A stretch of DNA of 64,000 nt, from assembly GCF_000374445.1 (NCBI RefSeq), contig NZ_KB894413.1:1-64000 (forward strand), read 5' to 3'. The position numbers and the translations under genes are program-made. Origin of the DNA: Actinokineospora enzanensis DSM 44649. GTDB lineage: Bacteria; Actinomycetota; Actinomycetes; Mycobacteriales; Pseudonocardiaceae. Within the stretch, counting starts at the first letter, position 1. Every line of letters starts with the position of its first letter. The notes beneath the pieces were generated by a model that did no database searches, was not told the origin of the DNA, and saw only the letters and a program-made list of their open reading frames with translations. This document shows, piece by piece, positions 47,895-55,863 of this stretch.

Positions 47895-48146
47895 ATGTCG
47901 GACAAGCCCAGCGACGCCGAGATCCTCGAAGGACTCGCCGAGATCGTCGAAGAGGTCGCGGGCGTCGCGACCGACGACGTCACCGCCGAGAAGTCCTTCG
48001 TGGACGACCTGGACATCGACTCGCTGTCGATGGTCGAGATCGCCGTGCAGGCCGAGGACCGGTTCGGCGTGAAGATCCCGGACGACGAGCTGGCCAACCT
48101 GAAGACGGTCGGCGACGCGGTCGGCTACATCACGAAGAACGTCTGA
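47895..48146 (+). CDS. acpP: Acyl carrier protein
   Basis: An 83-residue acidic ACP: phosphopantetheine Ser43 in DDLDIDSLSMVEIA, and the helix-2 acidic surface that docks with Fab enzymes. ATG at 47895 gives the usual length, and AGAGGAAGGA precedes it at about 47876-47885. Third gene of the fab operon; about 75 bases before fabF. Confidence 0.96.
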   Translation: MSDKPSDAEILEGLAEIVEEVAGVATDDVTAEKSFVDDLDIDSLSMVEIAVQAEDRFGVKIPDDELANLKTVGDAVGYITKNV

Positions 48147-48219
48147 GCCGCTCCCCGGCTCGCTCGAAACCCGGCTCGTCCCCCGCAGCCACCCACCACC
48201 CGCTCGCGAAGGAAACCCC

Positions 48220-49467
48220 ATGAGCAACGTCGATGTCGTCATCACCGGGCTGGGTGCGACCACGCCGCTCGGCGGTGACGTCTCGTCCACCTGGGATGCC
48301 CTGCTGGCAGGCCAGAACGGCATCCGGGTCAACACGGAGGAGTGGGTCGAACGCTTCGACCTGCCCGCCCGGTTGCACGCGCCGCTGGCCGTGGAGCCCA
48401 CCGAGGTCCTGCCGCGCGTGCAGGCCCGCAGGCTCGACCGGTCCGAGCAGATCGCGGTCATCGCCGCGCGCGAGGCGTGGGCGGACGCCGGGTTCGAGCC
48501 ACCCACCGACGAACACGAGTCGGTGGACCCGGAACGCCTCGGGGTCAGCATCGGCACCGGCATCGGCGGCCCGCGCACCCTGCTCGACCAGGACGACCTC
48601 CTGGAACAGTACGGCCTGCGCAAGGTCTCGCCGTTGACGGTGCCGATGCTGATGCCCAACGGCCCGGCCGCGCACGTGGGCATCGAGCTGCGCGCGCGGG
48701 CAGGCGTGCACACCACGGTGTCGGCCTGCGCCTCGGGCGCGGAGGCCATCGCCAACGCCTGGCAGATGATCCAGAACGGCCGCGCGGACGTGGTCGTCGC
48801 GGGCGGCACCGAGGCCTGCATCCACCCGATCACGGTCGCGGGCTTCTGCCAGTCGCGCACCCTGAGCACCCGCAACGACGAGCCGGACCGCGCCTCCCGC
48901 CCGTTCGACACCGGCCGCGACGGCTTCGTCCTCGGCGAGGGCGCGGGCGTGCTGATCCTGGAACGCGCCGACCACGCCGCCGCCCGCGGCGCGAAGGTCT
49001 ACGGGCACCTGTCCGGCTACGGCATCACCTCGGACGCCTACCACATCACCGGCAACCACCCGGACGGCATCGGCCAGATCCGCGCCATGCGCGACGCGGT
49101 CCGCATGGGCGGCCTGTCCCCCGAGGACATCGGCCACGTCAACGCCCACGCCACCTCCACGGTCGTCGGCGACGTCGGCGAGGCCGCCGCCATCCGCAAC
49201 GCCCTCGGCGAGCACGTGGTCGTCACCGCCCCCAAGTCCGCCTTCGGCCACCTGGTCGGCGGCGCGGGCGCGGTGGAGAGCATCGCCACCATCCTGGCGA
49301 TCTACTACGGCGTCATCCCGGCCACCCGCAACCTGGAGAACCTCGACCCCAAGGTCGGCCTGGACGTGGTCAGCGGCGAGGCCCGGAAGATCGAACTCGC
49401 CGCGGCGATCAACAACTCGTTCGGCTTCGGCGGCCACAACGTCGCCCTGCTGTTCACCGCCGCCTGA
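48220..49467 (+). CDS. fabF: Beta-ketoacyl-ACP synthase II
   Basis: A 415-residue KAS II that elongates acyl chains by condensation with malonyl-ACP. The Cys-His-His triad is Cys170 in SACASGAEA, one His in VNAHATSTVVGD and the other in FGHLVGGAGAVE; NNSFGFGGHN closes the fold. ATG at 48220 with GGAAA upstream. The last gene of the fab operon; a 10-bp hairpin follows five bases after the stop codon. Confidence 0.97.
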   Translation: MSNVDVVITGLGATTPLGGDVSSTWDALLAGQNGIRVNTEEWVERFDLPARLHAPLAVEPTEVLPRVQARRLDRSEQIAVIAAREAWADAGFEPPTDEHESVDPERLGVSIGTGIGGPRTLLDQDDLLEQYGLRKVSPLTVPMLMPNGPAAHVGIELRARAGVHTTVSACASGAEAIANAWQMIQNGRADVVVAGGTEACIHPITVAGFCQSRTLSTRNDEPDRASRPFDTGRDGFVLGEGAGVLILERADHAAARGAKVYGHLSGYGITSDAYHITGNHPDGIGQIRAMRDAVRMGGLSPEDIGHVNAHATSTVVGDVGEAAAIRNALGEHVVVTAPKSAFGHLVGGAGAVESIATILAIYYGVIPATRNLENLDPKVGLDVVSGEARKIELAAAINNSFGFGGHNVALLFTAA

Positions 49468-49472
49468 CCGCC

Positions 49473-49499
49473 GGGGCGGGCCCTTCTCCGGCCCGCCCC
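49473..49499 (+). terminator. Terminator hairpin after fabF
   Basis: ggggcgggcc (49473-49482) pairs perfectly with 49490-49499, seven-base loop, directly after the operon. Confidence 0.8.
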
Positions 49500-49502
49500 A
49501 CC

Positions 49503-49613
49503 CTCCCGGGGGCGACCCCGAGGCCATTCTCTCGGGTATATGGGCAGGTCAAAGGGGGTGCGGTGGGGCTGTGGACGGATTTCGGGATTGTGGATAACCC
49601 GCCCGCAGGTCAA
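49503..49613 (-). repeat. Dispersed promoter/DnaA-box element, copy a
   Basis: Minus-strand order: TTATCCACA (49589-49597, a perfect DnaA box), CTGTCCACAG-like site reading GTCCACAG near 49570, then TTTGAC (49548-49553), a 16-base spacer and GAGAAT (49526-49531), followed by a GGGGTCGCCCCC hairpin-like stretch that ends at the fabF terminator. Homologous to copies b and c. Confidence 0.7.
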
Positions 49614-49756
49614 CGCCCGGCATGATTGATCAAGGCGGGAGACCACTCGAACGGGAGGCTGGACCCAGTCCCTGCGCGACTCTCGAACCGGGGTCCTCGA
49701 CCCGCTCACGAACGAACCCCTTGCAAGATCACCGCCCGACGACCGCCCCAACACAT

Positions 49757-49906
49757 CCCCCGCCACTCCCAGGGGGGCGACCCCGGAGCCATTCTATCGC
49801 GCATAGCCGCAGGTCAAAGGGGGCGCGGCCGGGTTGTGGACAGATTCGGGGATTGTGGACAACCGGATCGCAGGTCAGGGCGAGGGACAGGATCCAGGTC
49901 AGGAAA
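49757..49906 (-). repeat. Dispersed promoter/DnaA-box element, copy b
   Basis: Minus strand: TTGTCCACA (49854-49862), CTGTCCACA (49835-49843), TTTGAC (49813-49818), a 16-base spacer, TAGAAT (49791-49796), then a C6-containing hairpin-like segment. Nearly identical to copy c over about 60 bases around the promoter-like part. It begins right at the stop codon of the gene to its right, in the same orientation. Confidence 0.8.
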
Positions 49907-49908
49907 GT

Positions 49909-51132
49909 TCACCCGGACAGGCTCAGCCGCAAAGCCCGCGAGGCGATCTCGCGCAACAACGGATCGTCCGCCCGTGACGGTTCGTCCAGCCACACCGCCT
50001 GCGCCAGCTTGACGCTGTTCCCCTCCTGCCCACTCACCCGAGCCGCCCCCGCGAAGACGGGTTGTAGGCCGCCCGGCCACGGCACGCCCTCCACGTCGAG
50101 CACGCCGCCCGCGTCGGGCCGGGTCGTCACGCTCATCAGTTCCGTGGCCGAGGTACTCCCGGTGATCCGGACGACACCCACCAGCACCGCCGCGCGCTTC
50201 CCCTGGTCGGTCGTCTCGAATCGGCCACGCAGAAGGGCCGCGCAGCCGTTGCGTTCGAGCCAGGCATGAATCGCACCATCGGTGTGAGCAGCGCAATCCG
50301 ACTGTTCGACGAACCCACGCGGCACGAACGCGGGCGGGGACGCGGGTCGAGCGGGTGTCATCGGGCTGTCGTCGGCCGCGACCGCCACCGCGATGCCCGC
50401 GACCAGGAGTAACGCGACCACGACACCGATCGTCACGGGTAACCAGCGCTTGCGGCGGCGCGGTTCCGGGCGCGCCATCCCGCCCGGGACACGGGGCAGG
50501 ATCGTCGTGCTCGCCGCGCCCGCCTCCGGTGAGAGGCCGTCCGGGAATCCCTCGGCGACCAGGTCGTCATCGTCGAGTCCGTGGCCCTGGTGCAGGGCGA
50601 ACAGGATCCGGCGGGCCTCATCGAGCATGCAGGCCCGGCTGTGCGTGGCCAGGTCGCGGGTGACCGCCAGCAGTGGCATCGGCTCGGGGTGCAGGATGCG
50701 GATGCCGCGTTCCTCGGCGGGCTGGTCGACCTCACCCACATAGGGGCCGACGGCCACGACCGTGTGAACGGGCAGCGGTCGGGGCTGGGCGGCCCGGACG
50801 AGGTCGGCAACGGCGGCCGTGGCGGACAGGGCGCCGTCGGCCGGGTTGACCGGGCCGTCCGGGCGGGTCAACGGCCAGCCGTCGATCCGCCACGGGCCGG
50901 TCATCGGAGCGGACAGGCGCATGGCCGGATCCGGCAGGTCCACCCCGATCACCACGAACACACCCCGCGGCAACAACAGGACCGCCTCGACGGTCGAGCC
51001 GAAACCGGGCGGTCGGACGCCGAGCAGCGCCACCCCGCCCGCGACGGTGGAGCCCCGGCCCCACGAGGTCAGCGCCGCGCGCACGGTCCCGCCGACCTCG
51101 GCGGTCGGCTCGCCGACCCGGACCAAGCGCAC
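49909..51132 (-). CDS. Actinobacterial single-pass membrane protein, unknown
   Basis: A 407-residue protein: an N-terminal cytoplasmic domain of about 245 residues (VGEPTAEVGGTVRAALTSWG, VHTVVAVGPYVGEVDQPAEE), one transmembrane helix at about 250-272 (WLPVTIGVVVALLLVAGIAV), then an extracytoplasmic domain of about 130 residues with AHTDGAIHAWLERNGCAAL. The first domain vaguely resembles NERD-type nuclease-like folds, which is uncertain. The topology fits a signalling or envelope protein. GTG at 51132 follows GGAGG with seven bases spacing. Divergent from the DUF3145 gene with 440 bases between. Confidence 0.75.
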   Translation of the reverse strand: MRLVRVGEPTAEVGGTVRAALTSWGRGSTVAGGVALLGVRPPGFGSTVEAVLLLPRGVFVVIGVDLPDPAMRLSAPMTGPWRIDGWPLTRPDGPVNPADGALSATAAVADLVRAAQPRPLPVHTVVAVGPYVGEVDQPAEERGIRILHPEPMPLLAVTRDLATHSRACMLDEARRILFALHQGHGLDDDDLVAEGFPDGLSPEAGAASTTILPRVPGGMARPEPRRRKRWLPVTIGVVVALLLVAGIAVAVAADDSPMTPARPASPPAFVPRGFVEQSDCAAHTDGAIHAWLERNGCAALLRGRFETTDQGKRAAVLVGVVRITGSTSATELMSVTTRPDAGGVLDVEGVPWPGGLQPVFAGAARVSGQEGNSVKLAQAVWLDEPSRADDPLLREIASRALRLSLSG

Positions 51133-51571
51133 GCTGTCACCTCCGCACGGCCACCGGACGTCACACAGACCGGTGGGATCTGCACCACACGCTAGCGTCA
51201 GTGACGCCCGGTCAGGTGACAGGACGTCGGAAGGTAGCCGATCGGCGCCGGGCGGTGATCTCCGACCCATCTCGCCACACCGCGCAACGCGGGCGCCGCT
51301 CGCGCGTCCACTCGGACAAGCAAGATCAACGGGCCTGCCGGAAGCGCGCCGAGGGCGGCGGCGAATCCGGACATGCCCGCCTCGCCCTGCCCCGGTCCGC
51401 CGCCGAACGGCGCGGAATGGCTGGGGCGCAGGTTGTTTTCGGGGTTCGTGTGGCCAAAGTGTCCGGTAGCAGGGCAGAATGAGCGCCGGGAATGGCACGT
51501 GTGGTCCAGGCAACCGTTGATCGCGCAGGACGTAGGGGAAGACGATCCTCGTCGAGCAGCGGAGGTCAGCA
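51133..51571. other. Divergent intergenic region, membrane protein and DUF3145
   Basis: About 440 bases without a gene; no repeat, hairpin or known motif stands out. Presumably the promoters of both flanking genes. Confidence 0.5.
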
Positions 51572-52075
51572 GTGAGCACCCGTGGCAACACCCAAGGCGT
51601 GGTGTACGTCCACTCGTCGCCGTCTGCGGTATGTCCGCACGTCGAGTGGGCGATTTCGGGCACCCTCGGGGTGCGCGCCGAGCTGCGCTGGACCGCGCAG
51701 CCCGCCGCCCCCGGGCAGCTGCGCGCCGAGTGCGCGTGGACCGGCGACGTGGGCACCGGCGGCAAGCTCGCCACCGCGCTGCGCGCGTGGCCGATGCTCC
51801 GGTTCGAGGTCACCGAGGAGCCCAGTCCCGGCGTCGACGGCGAACGCTACTGCTACGCCCCCGCCCTCGGCCTGTGGCGCGCCCGCACGAGCGCCAGCGG
51901 CGACATCGTGGTGGACGAGAACCAGCTGCGCGCGATCGCCGCGTCCGCACGCGGCGGCGAGTCGTTCGCGTTCAAGGTGGACGAACTGCTCGGCGCCTCC
52001 TGGGACGAGGCCCTGGAGCCGTACCGGCGCGGCGGCGATGGCGCCCCGGTGACCTGGCTGCACCGCGTCGGGTGA
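51572..52075 (+). CDS. DUF3145-family protein
   Basis: A 167-residue protein of the DUF3145 family: VVYVHSSPSAVCPHVEWAIS, RAWPMLRFEVTEEPSPGVDG, ERYCYAPALGLWRA, SFAFKVDELLGASWDEALEP. Found almost only in actinobacteria and often beside the fab operon, as here; function unknown. GTG at 51572 follows GGAGG at about 51561-51565. No membrane segment. A small membrane-anchored protein gene follows. Confidence 0.9.
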   Translation: MSTRGNTQGVVYVHSSPSAVCPHVEWAISGTLGVRAELRWTAQPAAPGQLRAECAWTGDVGTGGKLATALRAWPMLRFEVTEEPSPGVDGERYCYAPALGLWRARTSASGDIVVDENQLRAIAASARGGESFAFKVDELLGASWDEALEPYRRGGDGAPVTWLHRVG

Positions 52076-52102
52076 CCCATCCGCCTGTGAGACGCTGACC
52101 GC

Positions 52103-52702
52103 GTGCACCCGAAGGCCCCCGGCCAGGAGCGACAGCGCTGGTTGCTGCCCGCCATCCTCGTCGCCGTCGTGATCGCCGCCGCGGCCGCCATGGTCGCCCG
52201 CGAGCTGTACGCGGCCGCGGCCGACAAGGGGCAGGCCACCTCGACGGCCATCCTGCCCAGCCAGAACGTGCTGCCGGAGAGCGCCCGCCCCGGCCCGCGC
52301 GACGTGCGCGCCACCCAGGACGCGATCCAGCACCCGCTGTACGAGGCCGTCCGCCAGCTGCTGCAGACGCACTTCGACGCGATCAACGGCAAGAACTACG
52401 CGCGGTGGCGCACGACCGTCACCGACGCCCGCGCGAAGGACCTCCCCGAGGACACCTGGCGCGCGTCGTACCGCACCACGCAGGACGGCAGCATCGTCGT
52501 CTACCGTATCGAGACCGGCCCGACCAACTCCGCCCGCGTGCTGCTGACCTTCGTGAGCAAGCAGGACCCGGCCGACGCCCCGCTGGAGCTCCCGGCCGAG
52601 TGCATCCGCTGGAACGTGATCTTCCCGCTCACCCTCGCCGACGGCGAATGGCGCATCGACGCAGGCGCGACCAGCGCATCGCCCCAGCACGATCGCTGCT
52701 GA
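52103..52702 (+). CDS. Membrane-anchored protein with NTF2-like extracytoplasmic part
   Basis: A 199-residue protein: short cytoplasmic start, one transmembrane helix at about 14-34 (LLPAILVAVVIAAAAAMVAR), then an extracytoplasmic domain of about 160 residues. DAINGKNYARWRTTVTDARA and WRIDAG near the end resemble the SnoaL/NTF2-like cone fold common in actinobacterial envelope proteins (Mce-associated and lumazine-like examples); this is fold inference. GTG at 52103. Its stop codon is followed by the dispersed element copy c. Confidence 0.75.
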   Translation: MHPKAPGQERQRWLLPAILVAVVIAAAAAMVARELYAAAADKGQATSTAILPSQNVLPESARPGPRDVRATQDAIQHPLYEAVRQLLQTHFDAINGKNYARWRTTVTDARAKDLPEDTWRASYRTTQDGSIVVYRIETGPTNSARVLLTFVSKQDPADAPLELPAECIRWNVIFPLTLADGEWRIDAGATSASPQHDRC

Positions 52703-52707
52703 CCTCT

Positions 52708-52870
52708 CCCGGGTGAACTTCCCCGCCCGCCGTTCCCCTCCCCCGCCCTGACCTGCACCCCGGATATCCACCACCCCCGAAGTTGTCCACAGCCGCCCCA
52801 CACCCCCTTTGACCTGCGGCTATGCGCGATAGAACGGCTCCGGGGTCGCCCCCCTGGGAGTGGCGGGGGC
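52708..52870 (+). repeat. Dispersed promoter/DnaA-box element, copy c
   Basis: Plus strand: ATATCCACC and TTGTCCACA (52783-52791) precede TTTGAC (52808-52813), a 16-base spacer and TAGAAC (52830-52835), then the GGGGTCGCCCCCC segment. Starts at GGGTGAACTTCC just after the preceding gene's stop codon, the same position as copy b. Confidence 0.8.
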
Positions 52871-53124
52871 TGCGTTGGGGCGTTTCGGCGGCGGGGCGGT
52901 CAAGCGAGGTATCGGGGCGACGTCCGGGCGGGACGTTTCGGCTTGGGAGTGTGGGCGGGGATCGGGGTGGGTGATCTTGGATAGGGCGCGTCGGACGCGG
53001 GACTCGGCGGCCGCCGAATCCCGCGAATACCTGCCCCCGTCCGGGTGGATTCGCCTGCGGTGAACCACCGGCATCACCCATGACCAGGGGGCCGGGTCGG
53101 CCACATCCCCCGATTCCGTCACCG

Positions 53125-53180
53125 GCCGTTGCACTCTGTTTGACCAGCGCAAACGCCCGATAGACCGGCCTCGGAAGGTG
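53125..53180 (+). promoter_or_regulatory. Promoter-like element, copy d
   Basis: CCGTTGCA, then TTTGAC (53139-53144), a 16-base spacer and TAGACC (53161-53166). Upstream DnaA-type boxes are absent; the GTTGCA motif is shared with copy e only. Confidence 0.6.
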
Positions 53181-53319
53181 CCGAACCAGCCGAATGGGAC
53201 CCGGATCGGGGCCGACAGACGCCCGTTCCAGGTCCCATTCGGGTGGTTCTCCGCGCGATATGCGGCATCCCGCCATGCCCCTGGCCGCGGGCCCGGTTCC
53301 GGCGAATCCGCCCCACCGA

Positions 53320-53372
53320 CCCGTTGCAGTCCATTTGACCTGGGCTTACATCGGATAGACCGGTCCTCCATG
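53320..53372 (+). promoter_or_regulatory. Promoter-like element, copy e
   Basis: CCGTTGCA, TTTGAC (53334-53339), 16-base spacer, TAGACC (53356-53361), as in copy d. A GAGGAGG ribosome-binding-like sequence and an ATG at 53401 follow about 40 bases later. Confidence 0.6.
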
Positions 53373-53400
53373 GCGGTCCCGGCCTGCCCGAGGAGGCACA

Positions 53401-53838
53401 ATGCGGGGAATGATCTCGGGGGGCAGGGGGCACCGGGTCGCCCGGCGGACGGGTTTCGGTCATCCGGTGTTCATGGCGGTCGGAAATGGGCGTGGAGTGG
53501 TCTTACGCCCCGGTGACACGCGGCGGTTCAACGATGAGGACAAGATCACAACCGGGGTCGGCGAAAGTGATCACCGGACGGGCTCCCGGGGTGGCCTCGG
53601 CATCGTTCAAGGGGTGCGGTTTTCGCAGCTTGCCGCCATCCCGGGGCAATGCGGTCGGGCTCCGGCGGGGTGGGCAATGCGGTCTCGGGGCGCTGGTGAA
53701 GCAGGGGCCGAGGGAACTGTAACGTTGTGGCGGTCCGGAGCGAGAAGGACCGGATTGGGCTCGTCCGACGCGCGGGAAATGACTGACCGATCCTCATGTT
53801 GCCTGGGAGGCAATTCGCCGGGAACCGGCAAGGGATAA
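53401..53838 (+). CDS. Doubtful small open frame after promoter-like copy e
   Basis: A 145-codon frame from an ATG preceded by GAGGAGG at the right distance, following a promoter-like sequence. The predicted protein (MRGMISGGRGHRVARR, then FNDEDKITTGVGESDHRTGS) has no recognisable domain, many Gly/Arg codons and no consistent third-position GC excess in its second half. It may be a real regulatory leader protein or chance. I keep it only because the initiation signals are unusually good. Confidence 0.2.
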   Translation: MRGMISGGRGHRVARRTGFGHPVFMAVGNGRGVVLRPGDTRRFNDEDKITTGVGESDHRTGSRGGLGIVQGVRFSQLAAIPGQCGRAPAGWAMRSRGAGEAGAEGTVTLWRSGARRTGLGSSDAREMTDRSSCCLGGNSPGTGKG

Positions 53839-54131
53839 TGCCGGGCCATTCCGGGGTCCAGTCTGACCTGCGGCGACGGTCCGTCCGTCGAACCGGGACG
53901 CGGTCCGGCGGACGAATCGGACACGTCGCATTCCCGCTAGTGGACCGGATACGGCCCGATGGGGTACTAATAAAGCCGATGCCGACTTGAGCGGCTTGGC
54001 TGGTTCCAGGACCCGGCTACCGATACGCTTCCCCTGATCGGTTAGCCAATACCGGGTACGGGGTCGGCGGCACGTTCGCTAATGCGGCCGAACCCGTGCA
54101 GGAAACGAACTCTCATCACACGGAGGAAACC

Positions 54132-54470
54132 GTGGCGCAGAAGACCGTTGTGGAGCTTGTCGACGACCTCGACGGCGGAGCGGCCGACGAGACCGTCGCC
54201 TTCGCGATCGATGGCGTGGACTTCCTGATCGACCTCTCCAGAGAGAACGCCGCGCGGCTGCGAGATTCCCTAGCGGAGTTCGTCGGGCACGCCCGCCGTA
54301 CCAACGGCCGGAAAACGAAGAACGGGCTCGTGGTCCGGCGGTTCGGGGACCGCACGGACAACCAGGCGATCCGGGAATGGGCGCGCAGCCAGGGCGAGGC
54401 GATCGCCGAACGGGGCCGCATCCCACAGGCACTGGTGATCAAGTTCCAGGAGGCGCACGGGGTGCGCTAG
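54132..54470 (+). CDS. lsr2: Lsr2-family nucleoid-associated protein, second copy
   Basis: A 112-residue Lsr2: KTVVELVDDLDGGAADETVA, FAIDGVDFLIDLSRENAARL, then the DNA-binding end NQAIREWARSQGEAIAERGR with the RGR clamp. About as diverged from the 38.6-kb copy as different Lsr2 subgroups. GTG at 54132 follows GGAGG at 54122-54126. The long, repeat-filled leader upstream is unusual for a gene of 112 codons and may reflect complex or self-limiting control. Both copies presumably silence foreign or AT-rich DNA and may form mixed complexes. Confidence 0.93.
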   Translation: MAQKTVVELVDDLDGGAADETVAFAIDGVDFLIDLSRENAARLRDSLAEFVGHARRTNGRKTKNGLVVRRFGDRTDNQAIREWARSQGEAIAERGRIPQALVIKFQEAHGVR

Positions 54471-54541
54471 CGGGCCGGGCAGCGGCGTCCCCGCGCCTGG
54501 GGCAGTGGTGTGGTCGACGGGACGGGGACGGTGCCGGAGGG

Positions 54542-55423
54542 TCAGGGTCGCGGGGCCGCGGGGAGCGGATCGGGAAGCCGGTCGGCGGATGGTGTGGCCC
54601 ACGCGCCGAGCCTGCGGACGGCGGTGATCGAGGGCGGCTCGAAGTCGGCCGCGGATCTGATCCTGCCCCGCACGCGGAAGGCGGCCTGCCGGAGCGCGCG
54701 CGTCGCGACGGTGGTGGCGGAGCGCGGATAGGGCCGCCTGCCGTGCAGGCCGGTCGCCCACGGCGGCAGCAGCGAGTAGGCCACGTGGCCGATCGCGGGT
54801 TCGTAGAGCCGTAGTCCCAGCGCCGCCAGGCCACGGCCGCGCAGGGGCGGGCGGTGCAGGAAGTCGTAGATGTCGTCGCTGTCCGGGGTGCGGCGCAGGG
54901 CCGGGCGGATCCGCCGCAGGTAGGCGGTCATCTCCTCGGTCGAGCCTGGCACGGTGTCGGGGGCCAGGCCGACAAGGGAGGCGCTGACCCGCTGTTCGCG
55001 CAGGTAGCGGTCGGCGTGGTGCTTGCGCAGCGGGTAGCCCGCGCGGCGGGCGGTGGACAGGAACGAGGCCACCTCGGCGCAGTGCACCCAGAGCAGTAGC
55101 TCGGGGTCGTCGAGCGGGTAGACCTCGCCGGTCTCGGGGTCGGTCGCCTTCAGTCGGCTGTGCACCCTGCGGACACGTTCGGCGGCGGCGTGCGCCTCGG
55201 TCTCCGTCCCGTACGTGCTGATGCCGACGAACGCGGCGGTGCGCATCAGCCTGCCGAACGGGTCGGTGCGGAAATCCGAGTTCTGCACGACGGCGGCGAC
55301 CGCGCGCGGGTGCAGCGCCTGCAGGTAGAGGCTGCGGATGCCGCCGAGCAGCAGCGCCGGGTCGGCGTGCAGCTGCCAGGTCACCGAGTCCGGGCCGAAC
55401 AGCCCCAGGTCCGTCCTACGCAC
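54542..55423 (-). CDS. MpaB-family (DUF2236) oxygenase-like protein
   Basis: A 293-residue, mostly alpha-helical protein of the DUF2236/MpaB (ER-bound oxygenase, latex-clearing-protein-like) family: SLYLQALHPRAVAAVVQNSD, RLMRTAAFVGISTYGT, LLLWVHCAEVASFL and FLHRPPLRGRGL. The conserved His residues in LHPRAV and WVHC fit haem or metal binding; substrates of bacterial members are mostly unknown. GTG at 55423. No signal peptide. Convergent with lsr2 and divergent from the glycan cluster. Confidence 0.85.
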   Translation of the reverse strand: MRRTDLGLFGPDSVTWQLHADPALLLGGIRSLYLQALHPRAVAAVVQNSDFRTDPFGRLMRTAAFVGISTYGTETEAHAAAERVRRVHSRLKATDPETGEVYPLDDPELLLWVHCAEVASFLSTARRAGYPLRKHHADRYLREQRVSASLVGLAPDTVPGSTEEMTAYLRRIRPALRRTPDSDDIYDFLHRPPLRGRGLAALGLRLYEPAIGHVAYSLLPPWATGLHGRRPYPRSATTVATRALRQAAFRVRGRIRSAADFEPPSITAVRRLGAWATPSADRLPDPLPAAPRP

Positions 55424-55863
55424 CCGTCAAGTGTGCCCGATATCCATGATTGCGGCGAGAATGGCGGGCATCGTAGGGGACGGTGCGATCCGACGCGATT
55501 CGAGGGGACCACGATCAGCTATCGCGATAATCGCTCGGATATGACCTGTTCCCGTATTCGGAACTTCTCGTGAATCATCCGAAAGTCCGGAGCCGGACGA
55601 AACGGACGCGGTCGGACCGAACAGTCCACAGGCCGACTACCTGCGGAAACGTGCTGACCGGATCCGACCTACCCGGTTCGACCAGCGATTTGCCCGATGT
55701 GACCGCCCTCACCACGCGCCCCGGAATGGGCCACTAATGGCCGATACGACCGGTGGACTTCGACGGCCGGTTTACCCGCTCCGGTTTTCGTTCACTCGAA
55801 AGTGTCATATGGTCTCGGCGGACCGTGGCGGCGAAATCCATCCGCATCAGGGGGACATCACCC
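55424..55863. other. Promoter region of the glycan cluster
   Basis: About 440 bases. A degenerate copy of the promoter-like element (TTCGAC at 55677-55682, 16-base spacer, GTGACC) lies about 160 bases before the GT2 start. The frame continues upstream of the chosen start but without homology. Confidence 0.45.

Larger units (their letters stand above)
49468..49908. other. Intergenic region after fabF with two element copies
   Basis: About 440 bases without a gene, filled largely by copies a and b of the dispersed element in head-to-tail, minus-strand orientation. Between them, 49620-49750, is unremarkable sequence. Confidence 0.6.
52703..54131. other. Gene-poor 1.4-kb leader region of lsr2
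   Basis: No convincing gene. It carries three copies of the dispersed promoter-like element in the plus orientation (c, d, e), another weak match near 53860, and a hairpin with ccgaatgggacc arms (about 53186-53245). The only frame with a good ribosome binding site begins at 53401 and is doubtful. Confidence 0.6.

Noticed and set aside
52629-53276. Minus-strand open frame downstream of the NTF2-like gene
   Set aside because: Its translation only mirrors the repeated element; the same peptide-like string appears in copy b, as expected of repeated noncoding DNA.
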